A stretch of 19,254 bases of DNA from UBA1206 sp041672465. GTDB taxonomy: Bacteria > Bacillota > Clostridia > Oscillospirales > CAG-382. This document shows, in pieces, positions 1 through 6,513 of the stretch. The translations under genes and the position numbers were made by a program. Each line of letters opens with the position of its first letter. Positions within the stretch are counted from its first letter, which is position 1. The notes under the pieces were generated by a model. It did not search any database and was not told the DNA's origin. It saw nothing but the letters and a program-made list of their open reading frames with translations. The stretch lies in NCBI GenBank assembly GCA_041672465.1, contig JBAYZO010000032.1, positions 1-19,254 of the forward strand, read 5' to 3'.

Positions 1-1394
1 GCTATAACGCTGCCCTCATAGCCGGCGTTTTCGGCGATTTGTCTCAGGGGCTCCTCAAGGGCTCTCAGCACAAGCTTAATGCCTGTTTTCTCGTCGCCCT
101 CGGCGGTTTTGAGAAGTTTCTCAACCACGGGGATAATATCGATGAGAACCGCGCCGCCGCCCGCGACAAAGCCCTCCTCAATCGCCGCTTTTGTGGCGTT
201 GAGGGCGTCCTCGATGCGGAGCTTCTTTTCTTTCATCTCGGTTTCGGTCGCCGCGCCCGCTTTAATGACGGCTACGCCGCCGGCGAGCTTGGCAAGGCGT
301 TCTTGCAGCTTTTCGCGGTCAAAATCGCTGGTGGTGACTTCAATCGCGGCTTTTATCTGGGCTGTCCGCGCCTTTATGTCTTCTTTATCGCCCGCGCCGT
401 CGACAATTATGGTGTTTTCCTTTGTAACCTTAACTTGCTTTGCCTGCCCGAGCATGTCTATGGTGGTGTCTTTAAGCTCATAACCCAAATCGGCGGAAAT
501 CACGTTGCCCCCCGTAAGGGTGGCTATATCCTGCAGCATTTCTTTTCTTCTGTCGCCAAAGCCGGGAGCCTTGACCGCCACGCAGGTGAAGGTTCCCCTC
601 AGCCTGTTTACGATTAAGGTGGAGAGCGCCTCGCCCTCGACGTCCTCGGCGATAATAAGGAGCTTTTTGCCGTTCTGGACAATTTGTTCGAGAAGCGGGA
701 GAATTTCCTGAACTCCGGAAATTTTTTTGTCGGTTATAAGGATAAGCGCGTCGTCGAGCACAGCCTCCATTTTTTCGGTGTCGGTGACCATATAAGGGGT
801 GACATAGCCGCGGTCAAACTGCATGCCCTCGACAAGGTCATAGTAGGTTTCGGCGGTTTTGGATTCCTCGACGGTTATGACGCCCTCGGCGGTGACTTTT
901 TCCATCGCTTCGGCTATTATTCTGCCTATTTCCTCATCGCCGGACGAAATTGTGCCGATTCGAGTGATATCTTCTGTGCCGTTGACCGGTATGGAAGACG
1001 CTGAAATCGCCGCGACAGCGGAATCGACGGCTTTTTGGATGCCTTTTTTAATCACCATCGGGTTAGCGCCGGAGGTGATGTTCTTCATCCCCTCGCGGAT
1101 AAACGCCTGTGCGAGGAGCGTGGCGGTGGTGGTGCCGTCGCCGGCGACGTCGTTTGTCTTTGTGGCGACTTCAACCACGAGCCTTGCGCCCATGTTCTCA
1201 AAAGCGTCGTCGAGCTCGATTTCCTTCGCGATGGTAACGCCGTCATTTGTTATAAGCGGGGAGCCGAATTTTTTGTCGAGAACGACGTTTCTCCCCTTAG
1301 GGCCGAGCGTGATCTTAATGGTGTCCGAAAGGGTGTTGATCCCCTTTAAAAGGGCGTCTCTCGCCTCAACCGAGTGTTTAAGTTCTTTTGCCAT
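1..1394 (-). CDS. groEL: Chaperonin GroEL (60 kDa, Hsp60), C-terminus cut by the window
   Basis: ATP-driven cytosolic folding chaperone that works with GroES. It starts with ATG at 1394, after the strong ribosome-binding site AGGAGGG, which overlaps the groES stop codon. The reading frame stays open to base 1, giving 464 complete codons of a family usually near 540, so roughly the last 75 residues, including the usual Gly-Met tail, lie outside the window. Family landmarks seen: the N-terminus MAKELKHSVEAR, the nucleotide-binding loop AGDGTTTATLLAQ, and RIEDALNATKAAIEEG, whose Asp aligns with the catalytic Asp398 of E. coli GroEL. The gap from groES is 13 bases, so the two are co-transcribed. 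No internal frameshift was seen. Identification is secure. Confidence 0.98.
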   Translation of the reverse strand, partial: MAKELKHSVEARDALLKGINTLSDTIKITLGPKGRNVVLDKKFGSPLITNDGVTIAKEIELDDAFENMGARLVVEVATKTNDVAGDGTTTATLLAQAFIREGMKNITSGANPMVIKKGIQKAVDSAVAAISASSIPVNGTEDITRIGTISSGDEEIGRIIAEAMEKVTAEGVITVEESKTAETYYDLVEGMQFDRGYVTPYMVTDTEKMEAVLDDALILITDKKISGVQEILPLLEQIVQNGKKLLIIAEDVEGEALSTLIVNRLRGTFTCVAVKAPGFGDRRKEMLQDIATLTGGNVISADLGYELKDTTIDMLGQAKQVKVTKENTIIVDGAGDKEDIKARTAQIKAAIEVTTSDFDREKLQERLAKLAGGVAVIKAGAATETEMKEKKLRIEDALNATKAAIEEGFVAGGGAVLIDIIPVVEKLLKTAEGDEKTGIKLVLRALEEPLRQIAENAGYEGSVI

Positions 1395-1407
1395 ATTAAG
1401 AACCCTC

Positions 1408-1695
1408 CTATTCAACTATGCAAAGAACGTCGCCCTGACGGATCACGACATATTCTTCGCTTTCAATTTTGATTTCAGTCCCGGAATACTTGCTGGTTAT
1501 GACCTTGTCGCCCACTTTAACCTCCATGGGGACAAGTACGCCCTTGTCGTCGTAAGCTCCGGGGCCCACTTCCACAACAAACGCGAACTGCGGTTTTTCT
1601 TTGGCGGATCCGGCAAGGACAATGCCGCTCTTTGTGGTTTCCTCCGCCTCCGCCATTTTAATGACGATTTTATCGCCAAGCGGTCTTAGTTTCAT
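1408..1695 (-). CDS. groES: Co-chaperonin GroES (10 kDa, Hsp10)
   Basis: Forms the heptameric lid of the GroEL chamber. The 95-residue product is full length. It begins MKLRPLGDKIVIKM and has the mobile-loop region around ETTKSGIVLAGSAKEKPQ that contacts GroEL. The later stretch VKVGDKVITSKYSGTEIKI is typical of the family. The ATG at 1695 has an AGGAGG site at 1703-1708. The gene is first in a groES-groEL operon with its own promoter (1761-1788). No CIRCE operator (TTAGCACTC-N9-GAGTGCTAA) is present upstream on either strand, which is unusual for a Firmicute groE operon. Confidence 0.98.
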   Translation of the reverse strand: MKLRPLGDKIVIKMAEAEETTKSGIVLAGSAKEKPQFAFVVEVGPGAYDDKGVLVPMEVKVGDKVITSKYSGTEIKIESEEYVVIRQGDVLCIVE

Positions 1696-1696
1696 A

Positions 1697-1746
1697 GCTT
1701 TTCCTCCTGTATATTAATTTATTTATAAGTAAAAGCGCAGGCTTTT
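1697..1746 (-). promoter_or_regulatory. groES leader with two competing short pairings
   Basis: In the mRNA sense the leader holds AAAAGC (1746-1741), a four-base loop, GCTTTT (1736-1731), and a second AAAAGC (1702-1697) between the AGGAGG site and the ATG. GCTTTT can pair either with the first copy, giving a hairpin at the 5' end that leaves the start region free, or with the second copy, covering the space between ribosome-binding site and start codon. Each pairing is only 6 bp. That the switch is functional (for example temperature-sensing) is inference. Confidence 0.35.
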
Positions 1747-1760
1747 AGATAAGCATATAT

Positions 1761-1788
1761 ATGATAATGATATTTAATAAAAAGTCAA
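1761..1788 (-). promoter_or_regulatory. SigA-type promoter of groES-groEL
   Basis: The -35 box TTGACT (1788-1783, 5/6 to consensus) and -10 box TATCAT (1766-1761, 5/6) are 16 bases apart. The predicted transcript begins near 1754, which places the leader hairpin at its extreme 5' end. No CIRCE and no full tandem CtsR heptad overlap it. Confidence 0.6.
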
Positions 1789-1804
1789 GACATTAAAATT
1801 AACT

Positions 1805-2920
1805 TTAGCGTTTAAAATATTGATAAAAAAAGCATTTTATCGGTCCGTTGTAAAGTATTCTTTTTTTGTTCGCCCTCCGGCCGAAGTTTCTCTCAAAACT
1901 CTCGTCCGACGACAAAAAGTACATATGCCAGTCGGGCACCGAAGACATAAAGGCTTTTCCAATGGCCTCTTCCAGTTTCGCCACGCTTGCTTTGTCCATC
2001 ATCCGCTCGCCGTAGGGCGGGTTGGTGACGATAGTTCCCCTGCCTGTGTTCGGCGGGGTGAATTTGGCGGCGTCGCGGGTTTCAAACTTTATCCAGCCCC
2101 CAACCCCCGCGCGGCCGGCGTTTTCCCTTGCCGAATCGATTGCCGCGCCGTCGATGTCAAAGCCGAAGATTTCCATTTGCGGCGGGGTAACGGCGGAAAG
2201 CCCCTCCTCGCGGGCAAGGGTAAAATATTGCTTTGGTATAAGCCCGTTTTCTTCGCCGGCAAAGCTTCTTTTCGCGCCGGGCGGGGTGTTTGACGCCAAC
2301 AGCGCCCCCTCGATTGGAATTGTGCCCGAGCCGCACATCGGGTCGACCGTCATGACTCCCTGCCTTGGCCTTGAAAGGGAAACCATCGCGGCGGCAAGCG
2401 TTTCGCGTATCGGCGCGGCCGAGACTACCGGCCGGTAGCCCCGCTTGCGGAGCCCCTCGCCGGTGGTGTCGAGCATAAGGCAGGCGAGGTCTTCCATTAT
2501 AAAAAACACTATTTGCTTTTTTTGCCCCGTTTCGGGGAGGGTTTTAAGCCCGTACGCCGCCCCGAGACGGTCGCAAACCGCTTTTTTAATGATAGACTGG
2601 CAGTCGGGGACCGAAAAAAGTTTTGACTTTACCGAATGGCCTTTTACGGGGAAGGAGTCGGCCTTTAAAATATAGTCTTCCCAAGGAAGGCTTTTTGTCC
2701 CCTCGAAAAGCGAATCAAAACTTTCCGCTTTGAATTCCCCAACTTTTATCATAACCCGTTCGGCGTAGCGGAAGTTGACGTTGCTCCTCGCGCCGGCGGA
2801 TTCCGGCCCGGTAAACTCAACTCTGCCGTCGCGGGTGGAAATTCGTTCACAGCCAAGCTTTTCAATGTCAGACCCGACAAGCTTCTCAAGCCCGAACAGG
2901 CAGGTGGCAATAAAATTCAT
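1805..2920 (-). CDS. THUMP-domain 23S rRNA guanine-N2 methyltransferase-like protein (RlmL/YpsC family)
   Basis: Predicted S-adenosylmethionine-dependent RNA methyltransferase of 371 residues, the length of the single-domain YpsC type rather than the fused E. coli RlmKL. An N-terminal ferredoxin-like/THUMP region (about residues 1-155) should bind RNA. The Rossmann methyltransferase half carries the SAM-binding motif DPMCGSGTIPIEGALLAS (from residue 193), an acidic FGFDIDG motif near 252, and the catalytic TNPPYGERM around residues 299-307. NPPYGER is the form seen in enzymes making m2G in 23S rRNA, so that reaction is likely, but the exact target base cannot be read from the sequence. The ATG at 2920 follows AAAGGA. 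A perfect 19-bp inverted repeat lies just upstream. The gene is flanked by hpf and groES and looks monocistronic. Confidence 0.9.
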   Translation of the reverse strand: MNFIATCLFGLEKLVGSDIEKLGCERISTRDGRVEFTGPESAGARSNVNFRYAERVMIKVGEFKAESFDSLFEGTKSLPWEDYILKADSFPVKGHSVKSKLFSVPDCQSIIKKAVCDRLGAAYGLKTLPETGQKKQIVFFIMEDLACLMLDTTGEGLRKRGYRPVVSAAPIRETLAAAMVSLSRPRQGVMTVDPMCGSGTIPIEGALLASNTPPGAKRSFAGEENGLIPKQYFTLAREEGLSAVTPPQMEIFGFDIDGAAIDSARENAGRAGVGGWIKFETRDAAKFTPPNTGRGTIVTNPPYGERMMDKASVAKLEEAIGKAFMSSVPDWHMYFLSSDESFERNFGRRANKKRILYNGPIKCFFYQYFKR

Positions 2921-2945
2921 AAGGTATTTTCCTTTGGTAACAGCA

Positions 2946-2986
2946 ACTATAGCAACAAGGCCGCTTTGCGGCCTTGTTGCTATAGT
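2946..2986 (-). repeat. Perfect 19-bp inverted repeat between hpf and the methyltransferase gene
   Basis: ACTATAGCAACAAGGCCGC at 2946-2964, a TTT spacer, then its exact reverse complement at 2968-2986. It starts 17 bases past the hpf stop, and its far arm ends 25 bases before the methyltransferase ATG, beside the AAAGGA site. No T-run follows in the sense direction (TTGCTGTTACC follows), so it is not a standard intrinsic terminator. It may end hpf transcription weakly, be an RNase III-type processing site, or hinder translation of the next gene. Confidence 0.85.
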
Positions 2987-3003
2987 CGCGGCGATAAAAC
3001 GGT

Positions 3004-3525
3004 TTATTCCGCGGGTTCTATAAGGCCGTAGTCGTTGCTTTTTCTTTTGTAAACCAAGTTTACCTCGCCTGTTTTGGCGTTTTTAAACAGAAAGAACTCA
3101 TGTGATAAAAGGTTCATCTGCAAAATGGCCTCGTCGACCGTCATGGCGACAAGCGCAAAGCTTTTGACTTTTGAAATCTTAAATTCCTGTTCTTGTTCAT
3201 ACAGGTTGTCTTCGGTGGCGGGAGCGGGGGGTATTTGCTTTTTCTTTTCAAGGCGGGTGCGGTTTTTGCGGACTTGCCTTATCAGCACGTCCATCGCCTT
3301 GTCGAGCGCGCAGGCGGCGTCGCGGTCGGTCTCTTCCGCTCTGAAGATGTTCCCCTTGCCGTAAACGGTAATCTCCACCCTTTGGCCAACTTTTTCTTCA
3401 TAAAGCGTTATGGTCGCTTCCGCGTCTTTGTAAAAGAATTTGTCAAGCTTGGCGAGCTTTTTCTCGAACCTTTCTTTGACGTCGTCGGTAAGGTTAAACT
3501 TGCGGGCGTTGAATTTCAGCTTCAT
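3004..3525 (-). CDS. hpf: Long-form ribosome hibernation promoting factor HPF
   Basis: Binds the 30S decoding region in stationary phase and dimerises 70S ribosomes into inactive 100S particles. The 173-residue protein has the S30AE (YfiA-like) domain at about residues 1-100 (MKLKFNARKFNLTDDVKERF). A charged linker follows, then the C-terminal dimerisation domain at about 120-173, ending VYKRKSNDYGLIEPAE, which marks the long form of Firmicutes. The ATG at 3525 has a GGAGG site 8 bases upstream. It has its own perfect-consensus promoter, so it is probably independent of the fumarase gene before it. Confidence 0.96.
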   Translation of the reverse strand: MKLKFNARKFNLTDDVKERFEKKLAKLDKFFYKDAEATITLYEEKVGQRVEITVYGKGNIFRAEETDRDAACALDKAMDVLIRQVRKNRTRLEKKKQIPPAPATEDNLYEQEQEFKISKVKSFALVAMTVDEAILQMNLLSHEFFLFKNAKTGEVNLVYKRKSNDYGLIEPAE

Positions 3526-3547
3526 AATGGCGTCCTCCGAAAGTATA

Positions 3548-3574
3548 AATGTAAGGTTTGTTTCCGTTTACATT
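3548..3574 (-). promoter_or_regulatory. Hairpin in the hpf leader
   Basis: AATGTAA and TTACATT (3548-3554 and 3568-3574) form a 7-bp stem with a 13-base loop. It would begin about four bases into the predicted transcript and ends before the GGAGG site at 3534-3538. It could stabilise the 5' end of the mRNA; I see no alternative pairing. Confidence 0.35.
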
Positions 3575-3584
3575 CCATAGTATT

Positions 3585-3613
3585 ATTATACCATCGACCC
3601 CTCTTATTGTCAA
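3585..3613 (-). promoter_or_regulatory. Perfect-consensus SigA promoter of hpf
   Basis: TTGACA (3613-3608) and TATAAT (3590-3585) are both exact and separated by exactly 17 bases. This is the strongest promoter match in the window. The predicted start is near 3578, leaving a leader of about 53 bases. Such a promoter suggests high expression in growing cells. Confidence 0.85.
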
Positions 3614-3675
3614 TAAACGCCGTTTTAATTTTTATTACTTTTTACATTAATTCTATAAAAATACAAAGAATAAAG

Positions 3676-4509
3676 TTAAATTTCGGCGTACGCGTGGCGG
3701 GTGGCGTGGCAGGATATGTTTACCGCCACGGGGAGAGAGGCGATATGCGTGGGGTAGGCCTCTACCGCGACCTTTAGGGCGGTGATATCGCCGCCAAGCC
3801 CCATAGCCCCCACTTTTGTTTCGTTGACGCTTTTTAAAATCTCCCCCTCAAGGTCCGCGAGCGCCGCGTCGGGGTTCGCCCCGGTTCGGGTTAAGGCCTT
3901 TTTAGCCAAAAAAGGGGCATAGTCAAAACTCCCGCCTATTCCGACGCCAATAATAAGCGGCGGGCAGGGTCTCCCCCCCGCCTCCTTTACGGCGGAAGTC
4001 ACAAAGTTTATTATATCGCCTTTCCCCGCGGAGGGGTCAAGCATCGCGAGCCTTGACATGTTTTCGCTCCCGAAACCCTTGGGGAGGACAAAGAGCTTTA
4101 TTTTATCGCCGGGGATTATTTTTGTATAAATTACCGCCGGGGTGTTGTCGCCCGTGTTTATTCTGTCCAGCGGGGTGACTACAGATTTGCGGAGATACCC
4201 TTCGGTATAAGCGGCCGAAACCCCGCCGTTTATCGCGTCCTCAAAGCAGCCGCCCGTGACGTGGACTTCCTGCCCGACCTCGGCAAACACAAACGCCATT
4301 CCCGTGTCTTGACAAATCGGCAGCGCCGCTTTTTGCGCGTAGGCGCTGTTTTCAATTATTTTACCGAGTATTGATTTGGCGGTTTTGCCGCTTTCGGCTT
4401 TTTCCGCTTCTTTTATAAGTTCCGTCACATCGTCGGGCAAAAACACCGCGGCCTTTATAAAAAGCTTTTTAATTTCTTCTTTAATTGTCAGGCAGTCGAT
4501 ATTCCTCAT
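3676..4509 (-). CDS. fumA: Class I fumarate hydratase (or L-tartrate dehydratase-type) alpha subunit
   Basis: Oxygen-sensitive [4Fe-4S] hydro-lyase subunit that interconverts fumarate and malate when paired with a beta subunit. The 277-residue length matches the TtdA/FumA-alpha family. The three cluster-type cysteines are present: ICQDTG (Cys66), RPCPPL (Cys182) and ISCHATRH (Cys267), together with the glycine-rich GVGIGGSFDYAPFLAKKA and MGLGGDITALKVAVEAYP segments. The ATG at 4509 follows AGGGGA. The beta subunit (TtdB-like) normally encoded just downstream is absent: hpf comes next after 150 bases of promoter region. A tartrate or other hydroxy-acid substrate cannot be excluded. No good promoter was recognised between it and the yabR terminator. 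Confidence 0.92.
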   Translation of the reverse strand: MRNIDCLTIKEEIKKLFIKAAVFLPDDVTELIKEAEKAESGKTAKSILGKIIENSAYAQKAALPICQDTGMAFVFAEVGQEVHVTGGCFEDAINGGVSAAYTEGYLRKSVVTPLDRINTGDNTPAVIYTKIIPGDKIKLFVLPKGFGSENMSRLAMLDPSAGKGDIINFVTSAVKEAGGRPCPPLIIGVGIGGSFDYAPFLAKKALTRTGANPDAALADLEGEILKSVNETKVGAMGLGGDITALKVAVEAYPTHIASLPVAVNISCHATRHAYAEI

Positions 4510-4561
4510 TTTGTTCCCCTTTTGGTTTTTATCGGTCAGGGCTTTTTTTACGCCCTATCGT

Positions 4562-4585
4562 AAAAAAACTGCCTTTTAGCAGTTT
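4562..4585 (-). terminator. Intrinsic terminator after yabR
   Basis: In the sense direction AAACTGC - TAAAAG - GCAGTTT forms a 7-bp stem whose 3' arm runs into seven Ts. It begins 11 bases past the yabR stop and marks the end of the mazG-yabR cluster. A second weak hairpin (AGGGC/GCCCT, 4538-4556) lies between it and the fumarase start. Confidence 0.85.
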
Positions 4586-4595
4586 ATGTTAAGCT

Positions 4596-5012
4596 TTATT
4601 TTTTTGGTTTTTTGGTTCCCTTTCCCCGCTTGCTGTCGTACCCCTTCTTGAGGTCGCCTATTTTTTCATCCGAAACCGTTTTAAAGCGCGACATCATTGA
4701 CTCGAAGTTTTTATCCTCTGTTTTCCGTTCGGTATAAAAATCGGCGGGCGGAAACGCGGAGGCGCTTTTCTTCTGCGGCAAGGCGCGTTTTAACGACAGC
4801 GCCAGCCGTCCGTTTTCGTCCTCCGAAATCACCACCGCCGAAACCTCCTCGCCCTCTTTGAGGTAGTCGCGGATATCCTTGACAAAGGCGGAGGAAACTT
4901 CCGAGATATGTATCATTCCGCTTTTTCCGTCCTCGACCGCCACAAAAGCACCGAAGTTGGTTATTTTTGTGATTTTGCCTTTAACGACTTTCCCCAAGCT
5001 TAAAACTCCCAA
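4596..5012 (-). CDS. yabR: S1-domain RNA-binding protein, YabR type
   Basis: The 138-residue protein has one N-terminal S1 (OB-fold) domain at about residues 1-75, with GKITKITNFGAFVAVEDGK, GMIHISEVS and ENGRLALSLKRA as in polynucleotide phosphorylase and ribosomal S1 repeats. The C-terminal half is charged and lysine-rich (ending KRGKGTKKPKK) and probably adds RNA affinity. The start appears to be a TTG at 5012, one base after the divIC stop, which implies translational coupling. This start gives the N-terminal length expected for YabR, and no ATG is available. The position after divIC matches the B. subtilis order. The exact RNA target is unknown. Confidence 0.88.
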   Translation of the reverse strand: MGVLSLGKVVKGKITKITNFGAFVAVEDGKSGMIHISEVSSAFVKDIRDYLKEGEEVSAVVISEDENGRLALSLKRALPQKKSASAFPPADFYTERKTEDKNFESMMSRFKTVSDEKIGDLKKGYDSKRGKGTKKPKK

Positions 5013-5013
5013 T

Positions 5014-5298
5014 CTAATTCGCGAGTCCGTTGTAAAAAATAATTTCGCCCTCCATGCGGCACCCCAACTGCTCCCTTGCCACGCGCTCTATATATTTGTC
5101 GGTAACCGGCGAATCAAGGCGAATGTTCACTTCTTCTATAATATCCTCTACGGCGCTGATTTGCTTTGTTATGGCAAGCTTTTTTTCTTTTAGTTCTTTA
5201 AGTTCAATTTGAATATTAATGACCGCGAAGATGAGTATGATAATTATGCAAATTACCGCGAATTTTACTATGAGGTTGGTGTTTGTTCCCTTTGTCAT
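5014..5298 (-). CDS. divIC: Septum formation initiator family protein (DivIC/FtsB-like)
   Basis: Small bitopic division protein that works with FtsL and DivIB at the septum. With the ATG at 5298 it has 94 residues: a short cytoplasmic tail, a membrane helix at about 9-28 (IVKFAVICIIIILIFAVINI), a coiled coil at about 30-60 rich in Leu, Glu and Lys, and an extracytoplasmic tail with YIERVAREQLGCRMEGEI, typical of DivIC. I chose this start because a GGAAGGAG site lies 11 bases upstream; the open frame runs on to an ATG at 5331, but that would place the site inside the gene. It sits between yabQ and yabR as in B. subtilis. Confidence 0.9.
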   Translation of the reverse strand: MTKGTNTNLIVKFAVICIIIILIFAVINIQIELKELKEKKLAITKQISAVEDIIEEVNIRLDSPVTDKYIERVAREQLGCRMEGEIIFYNGLAN

Positions 5299-5346
5299 AC
5301 TGATTTTCGCTCCTTCCTTAATAAAACACAACTTTATTTTTAAAAA

Positions 5347-5784
5347 CTAAAAGCCAAAGCCGTTTTTCGCGCGTCTTCTCGCGCTGCGGATTCGGTTATA
5401 CATATACGCGGCGCGGTAAAACGCTTTGCCCGCGCGCGAAACCCTGAGTTTTAAAGCTTTGTAAAACTTTAAAACAAGCGCCGCCGCCGCTTTGACGGCC
5501 CTGCGCGTGAGCGTGCCTACGGTAAAATAATAGGCGGAAAACCCTCCAGCGACCCCCGCGAACGCCCAGAATCTTATTCTTCCCTCGGTGTAGTTGTAAA
5601 ACAAAATCATTAGCGCCGCCGCGACGAACAGGCAGTATATCAAGTCTTCCGCAAACACCAAAAAGGCGTTTTTTGGGGTAAAAACTCTCAAAATCCTGAA
5701 AACGTCATAGACAGCCCCGCAGACCACACCTATGAGCAGCGAGGCGAAAATAAGATAGTGAGAAAGCGCGTAGGTTATATCCAT
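5347..5784 (-). CDS. yabQ: Spore cortex biosynthesis protein YabQ
   Basis: Membrane protein of the forespore outer membrane needed for cortex formation in B. subtilis. The 145-residue product has hydrophobic segments near residues 7-28, 40-63 and 70-92, the conserved early motif GVVCGAVYDVFRILRVF, and a strongly basic C-terminus (YNRIRSARRRAKN). Its ATG overlaps the yabP stop by one base (TAATG), so the two are translationally coupled. Identification rests on the motif, topology and neighbours. Confidence 0.9.
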   Translation of the reverse strand: MDITYALSHYLIFASLLIGVVCGAVYDVFRILRVFTPKNAFLVFAEDLIYCLFVAAALMILFYNYTEGRIRFWAFAGVAGGFSAYYFTVGTLTRRAVKAAAALVLKFYKALKLRVSRAGKAFYRAAYMYNRIRSARRRAKNGFGF

Positions 5785-6050
5785 TATTTAAAAAACCGCG
5801 AGAAAAAAGTTTTTTTCATTTGGCGGTCGGAGTATATGACGGCATCGACAACACCCTTGACGGCAGCCTCCCCCGTCTCAAGCGAAAGTTTGGTCACGCA
5901 GAGCTCGCTCCCGGTCACGGTGAGGGTGGAATCCCCGAGGTCAAACACAACCCCGCTCTCGTCAAAGCTTTGCAGGTCGTCAATGCCGCTTACCAAAAGG
6001 AGGTTCCTTTGGCTAAGAGATAAAAAATGTTTTTTTCTGTCTTCTTGCAT
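5784..6050 (-). CDS. yabP: Sporulation protein YabP
   Basis: Small 88-residue sporulation protein of the YabP/YqfC family, with the family pattern of a short charged start, a central beta-rich core (LLLVSGIDDLQSFDESGVVF, then LTVTGSELCVTKLSLETG) and a basic FFSRFFK end. Its molecular role is unknown; in B. subtilis it is made in the mother cell under SigE. The ATG at 6050 follows GGGGGA. A candidate SigE promoter lies just upstream, and it is coupled to yabQ. Confidence 0.9.
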   Translation of the reverse strand: MQEDRKKHFLSLSQRNLLLVSGIDDLQSFDESGVVFDLGDSTLTVTGSELCVTKLSLETGEAAVKGVVDAVIYSDRQMKKTFFSRFFK

Positions 6051-6079
6051 CTGAATCCCCCGTTTGACTTTACTATAAA

Positions 6080-6108
6080 AGAATATGACAAACCGGGGGA
6101 AGATATTA
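6080..6108 (-). promoter_or_regulatory. Candidate SigE-type sporulation promoter of yabP-yabQ
   Basis: TAATATC (6108-6102) matches the SigE -35 (K-M-ATATT) at 6 of 7 positions. CATATTCT (6087-6080) matches the -10 (CATACAnT) at CATA and the final T. The 14-base spacing is right for SigE, and the predicted start leaves about 22 bases including the GGGGGA site. It is a pattern match supported by the known SigE control of yabP in B. subtilis. Confidence 0.4.
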
Positions 6109-6158
6109 CATTTGAAACCTGTCTCAACAAAAACGCCGACGGGGGGAATTGCCGGGGA

Positions 6159-6181
6159 AACCCATATGATTTTTATGGGTT
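6159..6181 (-). terminator. Hairpin overlapping the rqcP stop codon
   Basis: AACCCATA and TATGGGTT form a perfect 8-bp stem with a 7-base loop, and the rqcP TAA lies inside it. A C-rich stretch rather than a T-run follows, so termination would be weak. It separates the vegetative HU-rqcP part from the sporulation genes yabP-yabQ. Confidence 0.45.
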
Positions 6182-6421
6182 GCCGACAACTTCATAAAGC
6201 AGTGAGGATTTTTCTTTTGTGGCTTTTTCGTCCAATTCCTTAACGCGGAACGATGTCGAGCTGCCGCCGTATTTTACGGTTATTATATCGCCGACTTTTA
6301 CGGCGTAAGAGGCCTTAGCGGTTTTTCCGTTAACGCGGACATATTCGCTGCCGCAAGCTTCGGCGGCGACTGTTCTCCGTTTGATAATTCTTGAAACCTT
6401 TAAAAACTTGTCAAGCCGCAT
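6173..6421 (-). CDS. rqcP: S4-domain RNA-binding protein RqcP (YabO)
   Basis: RqcP holds tRNA and peptidyl-tRNA on stalled 50S subunits so that RqcH can add C-terminal alanine tails (bacterial ribosome quality control). The 82-residue protein is almost entirely an S4 domain. It starts MRLDKFLKVSRIIKRRTVA, very close to B. subtilis YabO/RqcP, followed by VRVNGKTAKASYAVKVGDI. It lacks the extra domains of Hsp15 or pseudouridine synthases. The ATG at 6421 follows GAGG. It lies between HU and yabP, the expected location. Confidence 0.92.
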   Translation of the reverse strand: MRLDKFLKVSRIIKRRTVAAEACGSEYVRVNGKTAKASYAVKVGDIITVKYGGSSTSFRVKELDEKATKEKSSLLYEVVGNP

Positions 6422-6513
6422 AAGACCTCATTTTCGCAAACCTTTCCGAAATTAAGCCGCAAACCGCCGCGAATCGTCATTGCTTGGCGGGCGTAAAACT
6501 TGGGTTGTTTTAT

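Noticed and set aside
859..1689. Plus-strand open frame of 276 codons opposite groEL-groES
   Set aside because: It is antisense to two clear genes, spans their junction, and its composition mirrors the third-position pattern of the minus-strand genes.
1783..1800. CtsR operator upstream of groES
   Set aside because: One AGTCAAG-like heptad is visible, but the second tandem heptad required by the consensus is missing. The match is better explained as the -35 box TTGACT.
2941..2990. Standard rho-independent terminator after hpf
   Set aside because: The stem is strong, but no T-run follows on the sense strand, so I list it as an inverted repeat of uncertain function.
6061..6088. An alternative SigE-like pair upstream of yabP (TCATATT and CAAACG, 15 bases apart)
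   Set aside because: Its -10 would overlap the GGGGGA ribosome-binding site and put the transcript start only a few bases before the ATG, losing that site. The pair at 6080-6108 fits better.
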